From the NCBI GenBank assembly GCA_035260545.1, contig DATFUZ010000016.1:1-19935 (forward strand): a stretch of DNA of 19,935 bases. Reading direction: 5' to 3'. Positions 1 to 6,080 of the stretch are shown piece by piece. This DNA comes from DATDDB01 sp035260545 (GTDB taxonomy: Bacteria > Pseudomonadota > Gammaproteobacteria > Burkholderiales > Gallionellaceae). How positions within the stretch are numbered: the first letter of the stretch is position 1; every line of letters begins with the position of its first letter. A model generated the notes under the pieces. The model was given only the letters and a program-made list of their open reading frames with translations, searched no databases and was not told the origin of the DNA. The position numbers were made by a program, and so were the translations under genes.

Positions 1-120
1 TACAATTCTATTCTGGTCATTGTCATGAAGAAACCCAAAGGAATAAAGCGCGGTGGGGTGGGTAGGTCGGGTACTACCTACTCGGCATGGAAACATCTTC
101 TGGATCAAGGGGCTCGATGA
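1..120 (+). CDS. Possible 3' end of an unknown gene (partial at the window edge)
   Basis: Frame 1 is open from the first base to a TGA at 118-120. An internal ATG at 25 would give a 31-residue basic peptide starting MKKPKGIKRGG, but no Shine-Dalgarno (SD) sequence precedes it. More likely this is the tail of a longer gene that begins outside the window. The residues near the end (YSAWKHLLDQGAR) look protein-like. The stop overlaps the ATG of the next gene as ATGA (117-120), an arrangement typical of translationally coupled genes. I do not recognise the product. The frame is short, so it could be open by chance. Confidence 0.35.
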   Translation, partial: YNSILVIVMKKPKGIKRGGVGRSGTTYSAWKHLLDQGAR

Positions 121-368
121 AAGCTATCGTTAAAGCTGCTAACCCAAGTCGTGGAATGTATGCGGCTGAGATTGATGGGCGTGGGGAATATGTGATCTTC
201 GAGCTTCTAGACTCGTCCGAACCCGAGCTTGGGGATGTCATCAGCCATGCGGATTTTTATTCGATGGGTGGTGGAACGTTTAACAATCACACGCAGCGAC
301 GCCAGATCGACGTATATGTCCAGAACGTATGTGGCCGAAGTTTGGTGAAGAAGCAGTGCTTCCTTTAG
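117..368 (+). CDS. Small conserved-looking hypothetical protein (83 aa)
   Basis: The start at 117 is chosen because AAGGGG lies at 107-112, four bases upstream, and because the ATG overlaps the stop of the preceding frame. An in-frame ATG at 87 would add ten residues that look like untranslated sequence. The protein begins MKAIVKAANPSRGMYAAEI and continues with a GRGEYVIFELL segment, a GDVISH motif and a DFYSMGG stretch. This pattern suggests a small all-beta domain. It has no signal peptide or membrane segment. Two cysteines lie near the C-terminus. The function is unknown. It could belong with the truncated upstream gene as a two-gene unit, which is inference from the overlap alone. Confidence 0.65.
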   Translation: MKAIVKAANPSRGMYAAEIDGRGEYVIFELLDSSEPELGDVISHADFYSMGGGTFNNHTQRRQIDVYVQNVCGRSLVKKQCFL

Positions 369-756
369 CCACAAAAATCAACGCGCAGACATGGGAGCGG
401 ACTCTGAGGTCTCCCCTCAAAATTGCAGCACGGGATGATCATAGCGCAGCCGATCAAGAGGCGTAACAAGAACCGGTGTCAGACTCCATTGACGCCGAAG
501 AAGGCGAATCAGCTTAGCCTGGCTAATTACATCCCCGCTTCCTGCCGCGCATGCAATAAACCCCGGGCTGTGGTACATTTTGGCGTCGGCATAACGACGT
601 GAAGCGCGGGCTTGCCCGCTGTTGAAGCGTCCCACTGCGTTCCGCCGGCCTGTTCTCGGTAGATTTCTCGTCAGGCGGCTGATGCCGGCGAACCAGGATC
701 GAAGTCTGCCCGTGCGGCGGCCTTCGGCGCTACTCAATATCACACGGAGGTTGACG
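369..756. other. Gene-poor intergenic stretch of 388 bp
   Basis: No open frame here has an SD sequence and protein-like composition. The longest frames are Arg/Pro-rich readings of the GC-rich strand. A short GC hairpin (606-610 pairing with 615-619, loop of four) has no T-tract, so it is not a convincing terminator. The right end holds the SD of the LTxxQ gene. I could not identify a promoter with confidence. Confidence 0.5.
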
Positions 757-1332
757 ATGAACAAAAGCAGAATTGCTCCTCTTTTTCTCGCGCTTGGGCT
801 GGGCTGCGGCCTCGCGGCCGTTTCGGCTACCACCTATGCGGCGGACGCGTCCGCCATGAAATCCGCACCCGCCCCGGCCGGGCAACCCGGCCAGTATGGC
901 GATGGCTGCGACGGCAGGATGGGATACCACCACCCCATGATGGGCGGTTATGGCCATGGCATGATGGGTGGTTATGGCATGATGATGGAATCGCCGCGCA
1001 TGCGCCTGGTCATGCATTTAAACCTCAGCGACGAACAACGCGCAAAGATCAACAAGCTCGGCGACGAATTGCGCCACAAGAATTGGGCGCGGGCGGGGCT
1101 CATGCAGGATGAATCGGCTAAGCTGCGCGACCTGTACGAAGCCGACAAGCGCGACCCCAAGGCCATCGTGGAGGAATACCGCAAGATCTTCAACATCAAG
1201 CTCCAGATGATCGAGGCCATGGTCGACACGCAGAACGAGGTGGAGGCGCTGCTCACGCCCGACCAATTGCGCGAGCTAAAAGAGATGCGCCGCAATATGG
1301 CGTGGATGCCCGGCCACCCGGTGATCCACTGA
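757..1332 (+). CDS. Periplasmic Spy/CpxP-type LTxxQ-motif protein (191 aa)
   Basis: The ATG at 757 is preceded by ACGGAGG (744-750) at a six-base spacing; upstream in-frame starts lack this. A Sec signal peptide covers about residues 1-29, with likely cleavage after TYA. Residues 56-77 form a Gly/His/Met-rich segment (repeated MMGGYG units), which could bind copper or other soft metals. Residues about 80-180 are charged and helical. They carry two LTxxQ-like motifs, NLSDEQRA near 89 and LLTPDQL near 166, the hallmark of the Spy/CpxP/CnrX-like family. Family members are ATP-independent periplasmic chaperones or metal/envelope-stress sensors. The metal role here is inference from composition. 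The gene stands alone and is closed by a strong terminator. Confidence 0.85.
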   Translation: MNKSRIAPLFLALGLGCGLAAVSATTYAADASAMKSAPAPAGQPGQYGDGCDGRMGYHHPMMGGYGHGMMGGYGMMMESPRMRLVMHLNLSDEQRAKINKLGDELRHKNWARAGLMQDESAKLRDLYEADKRDPKAIVEEYRKIFNIKLQMIEAMVDTQNEVEALLTPDQLRELKEMRRNMAWMPGHPVIH

Positions 1333-1351
1333 GGTCAGCGCATCGCGGCAC

Positions 1352-1386
1352 ATGCCCAGGCCCGCCGGCCTGGGCATTTTCGTTTT
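1352..1386 (+). terminator. Rho-independent terminator of the LTxxQ gene
   Basis: A perfect 11-bp stem, ATGCCCAGGCC (1352-1362) pairing with 1367-1377, closes a four-base CGCC loop. It runs directly into TTTTCGTTTT (1377-1386). It lies 20 bp after the stop codon. Confidence 0.9.
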
Positions 1387-1508
1387 CCACCCCGGCCGGA
1401 ATCGGGGCAGCCCGGCAGGGTCGGAAAAAGCGCAGCATTGCCCACCGGTCATAATAATCAATGGGCCAGACTCGGTTGATCGCGCACGGCTGTGGCCCGC
1501 CTGGGTTT

Positions 1509-2153
1509 TCATTCTCGCCGCAGGACGAAGTGGGTCGCCATTTCCGTGGCGACGTGCTCTGTGCACCGATAGCCCAGCTCGGCCATGTTGAGGCCGCCGA
1601 ACAGGTGCTCGCCGGAGCCGAGCAGCACCGGCGATAGCGCGATGTGGAGTTCGTCTATGAGCCTGGCTTGCAGATATTGCTGAATGACGGATACGCCGCC
1701 GCCTATGCGCACGTCCTTGCCATTGGCCTCCGATCTGGCGCGCTCGAGCGCGGCATGAATGCCGCCAACGACGAAGTGAAAGGTGGTGCCGCCCTCCATG
1801 ACTATGGATTCGCGCGGGTGGTGCGTGAGCACGAATACCGGGGTGTGATACGGAGGATTGTCTCCCCACCAGCCGCGCCAGGCGTCGTCTGGCCACGGCC
1901 CGCGAACGGGCCCGAACATGTTCCGCCCGAGGATCCAGGCGCCTATGTTGCGGAAGCTGCGTGCGGCGAATTCCTCGTCGACTCCGGTTGATCCGCCGTC
2001 CTGCCCGAACATGCGGCGAAACGTTTGCGTCGCGAACGCCCATTCGTGGAGCGCCCGCCCGCCGACGCCGAGTGGATTTTCGAGGCTTTGCCGGGGACCC
2101 GCGCCATATCCGTCAATCGAGATGGAGAATGCGCCCACTCGCACCATGCCCAT
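1509..2153 (-). CDS. Dihydrofolate reductase / RibD C-terminal family protein (214 aa)
   Basis: The start at 2153 is supported by a strong SD (AGGAGG, plus-strand 2159-2164) five bases upstream; the frame extends further upstream but without an SD. The protein shows the family pattern in order: a first beta strand with ISIDGY (11-16), GRNMFGP (76-82), PVFVLTHHPRE (105-115), a central GTTFHFV strand, and IGGGVSVIQQYL (150-161) for nucleotide binding. It ends with an ELHIALSPVLLGSGEHLF segment. This is the fold of bacterial YyaP/YwjB-like proteins and of the RibD reductase domain, which bind NADPH. The substrate is unknown. It is cytosolic, with no signal. It is unlikely to be the housekeeping FolA, which is shorter and differs in motif. 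It is divergent from the peroxiredoxin gene. Confidence 0.85.
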   Translation of the reverse strand: MGMVRVGAFSISIDGYGAGPRQSLENPLGVGGRALHEWAFATQTFRRMFGQDGGSTGVDEEFAARSFRNIGAWILGRNMFGPVRGPWPDDAWRGWWGDNPPYHTPVFVLTHHPRESIVMEGGTTFHFVVGGIHAALERARSEANGKDVRIGGGVSVIQQYLQARLIDELHIALSPVLLGSGEHLFGGLNMAELGYRCTEHVATEMATHFVLRRE

Positions 2154-2359
2154 TTTGTCCTCCTGGAGTCTAAGGGTGAAGTTGCCCGCTTGAAGAAATA
2201 GCGACACCGGCCCGTGCAGGGAGCTATAAGCGTAGCGCATTGCTGCGGGTGTTTTCAAGTGCGCGCGGCGCGGCGCATTGCGCCCACAGGGGTTGGGGAG
2301 TGGTTGTCACGCCGCCGGCGCGGCAATAACCATGCTGCGCCGAATGCCTGCACGGGCCG

Positions 2360-2365
2360 GATAAT
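2360..2365 (+). promoter_or_regulatory. Candidate -10 element for the peroxiredoxin gene
   Basis: GATAAT matches five of six bases of the sigma-70 -10 consensus and would give a leader of about 30 bases. No good -35 lies at 16-18 bases. A separate TTGTCA at 2304-2309 has only an AATAAC partner at a short spacing. This is a weak call. Confidence 0.25.
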
Positions 2366-2402
2366 TGCCGTACCATTGCGATAAACCGCGACAGGAGGAT
2401 AT

Positions 2403-2969
2403 ATGACGCTACGAAAGGTTCTGGCCGCAGGCCTGGCGCTGCTGAGCTTCAATGCCTATGCCGATCTGAAGCCCGGGGACACGGCGCCCGATTTCACGGC
2501 GCAGGCGACGCTGGGCGGCAAGGAATTCAGCTATTCGCTGCATGATGCGCTGAAGCAGGGGCCGGTGGTTCTGTATTTCTACCCGGCCGCTTTCACCAAG
2601 GGCTGCACCATAGAAGCCCACGATTTTGCCGAGGCGATAGATCAATACAAGGCGCTGGGGGCGACGGTGATCGGGGTATCGCACGATCCCATGGAGAAGC
2701 TGAAGCGGTTTTCAGTGAGCGAATGCCGCAGCAAGTTTCCAGTGGCCGCAGATGCTGATGGCTCGATCATGAAGGCTTACGATGCGGTGATGCCGGTCTT
2801 CAGCAGCCATGCGAGCCGGACGTCTTACGTCATCACGCCGGATGGAAAGATTCTGTATGCCTACAGCAGCCTGTTCCCGGACAAGCATGTCGCGAACACG
2901 CTGGCGGCCCTGAAGAAGTGGCGCGATGCCGAACACGGGGCCGTGGCCGCCAAGCCTGATAGCCCTTAG
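2403..2969 (+). CDS. Secreted peroxiredoxin of the AhpC/TSA-Bcp type (188 aa)
   Basis: AGGAGG (2393-2398) lies four bases before the ATG. Residues 1-20 are a Sec signal peptide ending AYA, so the enzyme should act in the periplasm, reducing peroxides through an active-site cysteine. The peroxidatic motif PxxxTxxC is present: P61, T65, C68 within YPAAFTKGC, followed by TIEAHDF as in Bcp proteins. R139 in SHASRTSYVI fits the conserved active-site arginine. A second cysteine, C108 (SECRSKFPV), could act as a resolving cysteine. The usual Bcp proteins are cytosolic and about 155 residues, so the signal peptide and the acidic/Ala-rich C-terminal tail are the differences. It is convergent with the PagL-type gene. 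Its reductant is unknown. Confidence 0.88.
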   Translation: MTLRKVLAAGLALLSFNAYADLKPGDTAPDFTAQATLGGKEFSYSLHDALKQGPVVLYFYPAAFTKGCTIEAHDFAEAIDQYKALGATVIGVSHDPMEKLKRFSVSECRSKFPVAADADGSIMKAYDAVMPVFSSHASRTSYVITPDGKILYAYSSLFPDKHVANTLAALKKWRDAEHGAVAAKPDSP

Positions 2970-2983
2970 ACAGGGCAGCCTGG

Positions 2984-2999
2984 GGCGGCACATGCCGCC
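2984..2999. other. GC-rich hairpin between two convergent genes
   Basis: GGCGGC (2984-2989) pairs with GCCGCC (2994-2999) across an ACAT loop. It lies in the 42-bp gap between the convergent peroxiredoxin and PagL-type stops. No T-tract follows on either strand, so a termination role is uncertain. Confidence 0.3.
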
Positions 3000-3011
3000 G
3001 GGTGCGCCCCC

Positions 3012-3569
3012 TCAAAACCAATACGCGACGCGAAAGATCTCGAAGTCCATGCCGCTGTTCGGCAGTTTGATGTCTGCATTCGAGACGTGCTGGTAGCGGA
3101 AGCCGAGTTCGAACTGGTGGCGCGGGCCCATTCGGACGCCGAAGCCCAGGATGTGGCCGAACTGGAATCCCGTGCTGAACTTGCGGCCGGTGTACAGGAA
3201 GGTGGGCGAGATGAGGTGGAGGCCGAGGATGCCGGCTTCGAGATAGGGCGTCGTGCCGGTCTGGTCCTTCGGCGTGTAGCGGAAGACGGGCATGATGCCG
3301 ATGTCGGTGACGGTCTGGTTGTTGTCGGCGGCGCTGTCGCCGTGCCACTGGGCGATTGAGGCATCCCAGAACCCGGTGACGTGCCACGCGCCGTTGTTGA
3401 ACCAGGAGCGGTTCCAGTTCCACATTGCGCCAATGCGGTATAGCCTGGCCTTGGCCGCCGAGGAGATGATCGCCGCGTCGGTTCTTCCGTATTCCCCATA
3501 GAATCCGTCGAGCGCGTATGCGTGCGTTGCCGTCAGGAAGAGCAGCAGAAGCACATACAGATTTTTCAT
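3012..3569 (-). CDS. pagL: Lipid A 3-O-deacylase, PagL / acyloxyacyl hydrolase family (185 aa)
   Basis: The start at 3569 is chosen because it begins the signal peptide MKNLYVLLLLFLTATHAYA and has GAGGGA six bases upstream; earlier in-frame starts add non-signal sequence. The mature part has alternating aromatic beta strands, consistent with an eight-stranded outer-membrane barrel, and ends in aromatic YWF as outer-membrane proteins do. The PagL signature is clear near the C-terminus: FRYQHVSNADI contains H161, S163 and N164, matching the catalytic His-x-Ser-Asn of the family. D175 or E177 (MDFEIF) is the candidate acidic member. PagL removes the 3-position acyl chain of lipid A, which lowers endotoxicity and changes envelope permeability. 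The divergent neighbour may be another lipid A enzyme. Confidence 0.85.
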   Translation of the reverse strand: MKNLYVLLLLFLTATHAYALDGFYGEYGRTDAAIISSAAKARLYRIGAMWNWNRSWFNNGAWHVTGFWDASIAQWHGDSAADNNQTVTDIGIMPVFRYTPKDQTGTTPYLEAGILGLHLISPTFLYTGRKFSTGFQFGHILGFGVRMGPRHQFELGFRYQHVSNADIKLPNSGMDFEIFRVAYWF

Positions 3570-3625
3570 GGCGCATCCCTCGTTATTGTTTGGTGGAGAT
3601 TGAGCGCACAGCTGGACTCGCGATG

Positions 3626-3645
3626 AGTATAGCGAAGTTTTTCGC
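3626..3645 (-). promoter_or_regulatory. Candidate -10 element and adjacent inverted repeat upstream of pagL
   Basis: On the minus strand, TATACT (plus 3626-3631) matches five of six -10 bases and would give a leader of about 50 bases. Just upstream of it, GCGAA (3632-3636) and TTCGC (3641-3645) form a short inverted repeat where a regulator could bind. I found no good -35 and no PhoP-type GTTTA direct repeat. Confidence 0.3.
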
Positions 3646-3775
3646 GGCGCGGTGCGCCGATTGCCGCATGCAGGGCTAGAATGACGCTGCGCGCCGTCCG
3701 CCAACAAGGGAGCGAGCGAAAAAAGCAGCGGACGCGCAAACGTCCACCCCGTAAACCTTCGTGAGGACAGCCGGG

Positions 3776-4225
3776 ATGTTCAAGCCGTTCGGGTTGTGTG
3801 CCTTGCTCATCGCATGCGCGGCATGCTGGAGCGGCGCCGCGCGGGCGGACGGCAGTTCGCTGTGGGTGACGACCGGATTCCGTTCATGGCACCCCAATGA
3901 ATCGCAGTCGCACTTTCGCCAGGAGAATATCGGCATCGGCCTTGCCCTGGAGCTGCCGCACGATTTGAGCGTGGTGGGCGGAACCTATGTGGACAGCGAC
4001 AACCGGCGCAGCAATTATCTGGGGGTGATGTATCAGCCGCTGCGCCTGGGCGGGGTGCACTTCGGGGCGCTGGCCGGGGTGGTGACGGGCTATGCGCCGG
4101 GCAGGCTGTCGCAGGCGATCGTGCCGATGGCGAGCTACGAATATAAATGGGTGGGCGTTAACGCGCTGTGGTATCCGGGCAAGGTGACGGCGCTGGAACT
4201 TAAGCTGAGGGTGGCGCAGTTCTGA
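3776..4225 (+). CDS. Small outer-membrane beta-barrel protein, possibly PagP-like lipid A acyltransferase (149 aa)
   Basis: The ATG at 3776 has GAGGA (3763-3767) eight bases upstream; a GTG at 3761 in the same frame overlaps that SD. Residues 1-24 form a signal peptide ending ARA. The mature protein of about 125 residues is alternating beta strand and ends in Phe. By eye, the second half lines up with E. coli PagP, which catalyses palmitate transfer to lipid A. There is a SWH (H39) where PagP has TWH, a Tyr-Val-Asp-Ser (D73, S74) where PagP has the catalytic Asp-Ser, then a W/YxPL turn, an FGALAGVVTGY strand, a VPMASYEY strand and a terminal xxFxF-like strand. Related small proteins are usually left as hypothetical, and in some remembered relatives the Asp is not conserved. 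The function is therefore a hypothesis. Divergence from pagL supports an envelope-lipid role. Confidence 0.6.
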   Translation: MFKPFGLCALLIACAACWSGAARADGSSLWVTTGFRSWHPNESQSHFRQENIGIGLALELPHDLSVVGGTYVDSDNRRSNYLGVMYQPLRLGGVHFGALAGVVTGYAPGRLSQAIVPMASYEYKWVGVNALWYPGKVTALELKLRVAQF

Positions 4226-4307
4226 AGAGGAGGCGGGCGCGGTGGCGCCGCGCCGCAATGCACCTGCCGCCGGCGTTCCCTTCTTGATTCCCCCCTGCAT
4301 TTCTTGC

Positions 4308-4362
4308 GTCATCCCCTCCGGCGATCTGCAATCCGGATGCGTGTCATGCGTGCGGGAATGAC
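4308..4362. repeat. REP-like imperfect inverted repeat
   Basis: GTCATCCC (4308-4315) is matched at the other end by GGGAATGAC (4354-4362), one base short of perfect complementarity. Inside, TCCGG (4317-4321) pairs with CCGGA (4333-4337). Short elements bounded by GTCATTCCC-type ends are frequently dispersed in proteobacterial intergenic regions. Only one copy is visible here, so the repeat status is inference. Confidence 0.35.
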
Positions 4363-4538
4363 CTGAAATGTATCCGCCTTCCGTGCCGCACAAGCCCCCC
4401 AGCTACGGGTAAAGATGCGGTTCCCCAGAGGCGCGGCGCCGTTCCGTGGAGGCCCATACAATTCGCCCGCAAACATTTTTGAGTGGCAATTATTTTTCGA
4501 CCAAACAACCTGATAGCCACAATGCATAGATAAATCGT

Positions 4539-4585
4539 AATACCTATTTTGGGGTATTGAACCAAGCCAAAGAGGGAGCGATAGT
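4539..4585 (+). promoter_or_regulatory. Possible promoter with operator-like inverted repeat
   Basis: AATACC (4539-4544) and GGTATT (4553-4558) form a 6-bp inverted repeat. It overlaps a TTGAAC -35 candidate (4557-4562), which is followed at 17 bases by GATAGT (4580-4585). Each hexamer matches only four of six consensus bases. The arrangement would give a leader of about 50 bases for the lipoprotein gene. Confidence 0.25.
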
Positions 4586-4642
4586 TACATTGACCGGATA
4601 GCTTTTTGAGCTGGTGAACGCTACAAGCATAGGAGATATATC

Positions 4643-5932
4643 ATGAACAGTGCAGAGGGTGGGTCATGGGCAAGCCATGAAATCTTTAATATGAACGAGC
4701 GCGGATGGCGAAGACTGTTTTCGCTCGCCGGGATGATCGCGCTGTTCGCGCTCGTCGCGTTCGCCATGACCGGCTGCGGCGGAGGCGGCGGGTCGACCGC
4801 GACCACTGCTGTTGTGCCCGGTGCGCCAACCTCGTTTGCGATCGCGCCTACGCAATCGGGCGTCATGTCCGAAACATTGACGTGGTCTCCGCCATCGAGC
4901 GGCGGCACGCCGACCAGTTATGAGGTCTACCGCAGCACGGTGGCGGGTACGGCCTTCAACCCGGCGAACAATATCATCTCCATCGCGGCAGTGCCGGGGC
5001 AGACGAAATACACCTTCGTGGACAACACCGGCCTGTCTCCCTCCATGACCTATTGGGCGGTGAGCGCGAAGAACGCCGGAGGGGAAACCCCTACCGGAGA
5101 ACTCAGCGACCGGCCGACGGGCGACACCGTCTCGCTCGGCAACAACTTCTCGGCTGCGCTGATCTTTGCCGATGACATCGGTATTGCGGGTTCCGCGATT
5201 CCGGCGACCAGCGTCTGGACAACCAATGCCGCCTCCGCGGTGGCCGAGGTCAACACCGGACTGCGTCCGCTCAGCACCGATCCGCTGCCGTCCACGGTGA
5301 CCACGCTGCCCTACCTCGATCCGACCACGGTCTATCCGCTGGACGGCGTGAACTATTACCCGCAAAAGACCTCCAGCACCTGGCAGGGCCAGTGGGAGCT
5401 GGGCGCCGGCAAGCAGCAGCACGTCACCGCCAAGTGGGGCGACAACCTGGTGAGCCAGAGCCTCACCTCGACTTCCGTCATCAGGATAGAGATGGGCCTG
5501 TCCGAGGCGCTGAGCTCGCCGATGACGTCCTATACGATGAAGTCGCTGTACGGCACCAAGCTCAACGAGGTGCAGGGCACCGACGGCACGACCTACGCCA
5601 ACTCGACCGCCGCGGTGTTTGCGTCCAACGCGCACCTGACGATCCAGAAGGTGGGCGAGGCCACGCCACTGGTTAACCAGACGTTGTGGGCAGGCGACGG
5701 TCCGGGCTTCCTTGCTGGCGAGGTCAACGTGTCCGGCAACTTCACCTACGGCTTCGTCTGGAACCTGAAGAACGTGACCGTGCCTTATTCTAAGACCGGC
5801 ACGTGGCGGATCACCTTTTCGCTCGATCCCACGTCGCCGAAGGGAACGGCGAACAACACGATTATCGACGCGGCGACCAACGGGGTTCTGGATAGCCCCA
5901 GCTCGGTGCACATCGACGTCAACATCCAGTAA
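4643..5932 (+). CDS. Fibronectin type III domain lipoprotein with unrecognised C-terminal domain (429 aa)
   Basis: AGGAGA (4631-4636) lies six bases before the ATG. The N-terminus is long for a lipoprotein signal: basic residues at 20-24, a hydrophobic core about 27-43, then the lipobox MTGC with lipidated C45. Five glycines follow directly. Residues about 59-160 read as one fibronectin type III domain (PGAPTSF start, LTWSPPSSGG, YEVYRS, YWAVSAKNAGGE). Residues about 165-429 form a larger beta-rich region with many Trp/Tyr and Thr, including STWQGQWELG near 245 and FVWNLKNVTV near 371. I do not recognise it. There are no cysteines after C45 and no heme motifs. A surface-exposed or secreted binding protein is plausible. 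A terminator follows, so it is probably transcribed alone. Confidence 0.8.
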   Translation: MNSAEGGSWASHEIFNMNERGWRRLFSLAGMIALFALVAFAMTGCGGGGGSTATTAVVPGAPTSFAIAPTQSGVMSETLTWSPPSSGGTPTSYEVYRSTVAGTAFNPANNIISIAAVPGQTKYTFVDNTGLSPSMTYWAVSAKNAGGETPTGELSDRPTGDTVSLGNNFSAALIFADDIGIAGSAIPATSVWTTNAASAVAEVNTGLRPLSTDPLPSTVTTLPYLDPTTVYPLDGVNYYPQKTSSTWQGQWELGAGKQQHVTAKWGDNLVSQSLTSTSVIRIEMGLSEALSSPMTSYTMKSLYGTKLNEVQGTDGTTYANSTAAVFASNAHLTIQKVGEATPLVNQTLWAGDGPGFLAGEVNVSGNFTYGFVWNLKNVTVPYSKTGTWRITFSLDPTSPKGTANNTIIDAATNGVLDSPSSVHIDVNIQ

Positions 5933-5943
5933 CGGCGGGGCGA

Positions 5944-5993
5944 CCGGGGGAGCATGGCGCTCCTCCGGGTCTGCCCGGCGCCGGCAGTTTTTT
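5944..5993 (+). terminator. Tandem-hairpin intrinsic terminator after the FN3 lipoprotein gene
   Basis: A first 10-bp stem (5944-5953 with 5959-5968, one G-U pair) is followed directly by CTGCC (5971-5975) pairing with GGCAG (5983-5987) and six T residues (5988-5993). The second hairpin with its T-run is the likely terminator. Confidence 0.8.
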
Positions 5994-6046
5994 GAAGGGC
6001 ATTGCAGCCGCGTCTCTTTTATTCGGCGTGACTGCGCAAGGAAAAT

Positions 6047-6061
6047 TGGCTCGAAGAGCCA
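6047..6061 (+). other. Leader hairpin just upstream of the SD of the propeller lipoprotein gene
   Basis: TGGCTC (6047-6052) pairs with GAGCCA (6056-6061) around a GAA loop. It ends six bases before the strong SD AAGGAGGT (6068-6075). It may stabilise the mRNA 5' end; nothing shows regulation. Confidence 0.3.
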
Positions 6062-6080
6062 GATTGTAAGGAGGTAGTTA

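Larger units (their letters stand above)
4226..4642. other. 417-bp intergenic region, GC-rich left and AT-rich right
   Basis: No convincing gene was found. The left part has a 7-bp GC hairpin (4236-4242 with 4248-4254), then a REP-like inverted repeat (4308-4362). The right part from about 4470 is clearly more AT-rich than its neighbours and carries a possible operator (4539-4558), a weak promoter and the SD of the next gene. Confidence 0.5.

Noticed and set aside
62..81. Short inverted repeat GTAGGT / ACCTAC
   Set aside because: Six base pairs inside an open frame, with no T-run or other context; likely chance.
769..810. Possible lipobox at C17 of the LTxxQ protein
   Set aside because: The -3 position is Gly rather than Leu/Val/Ile, and a good signal peptidase I site follows near residue 29.
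4483..4500. Possible sigma-54 promoter (TGGCA followed by TTCG)
   Set aside because: The invariant GC of the -12 element is missing at the required spacing after the GG.
4664..5911. Long minus-strand open frame of 415 codons opposite the FN3 lipoprotein gene
   Set aside because: The product is Arg/Gly/His-rich with no recognisable domain, and the opposite strand has an SD, lipobox and FN3 pattern. It is an artefact of high GC.
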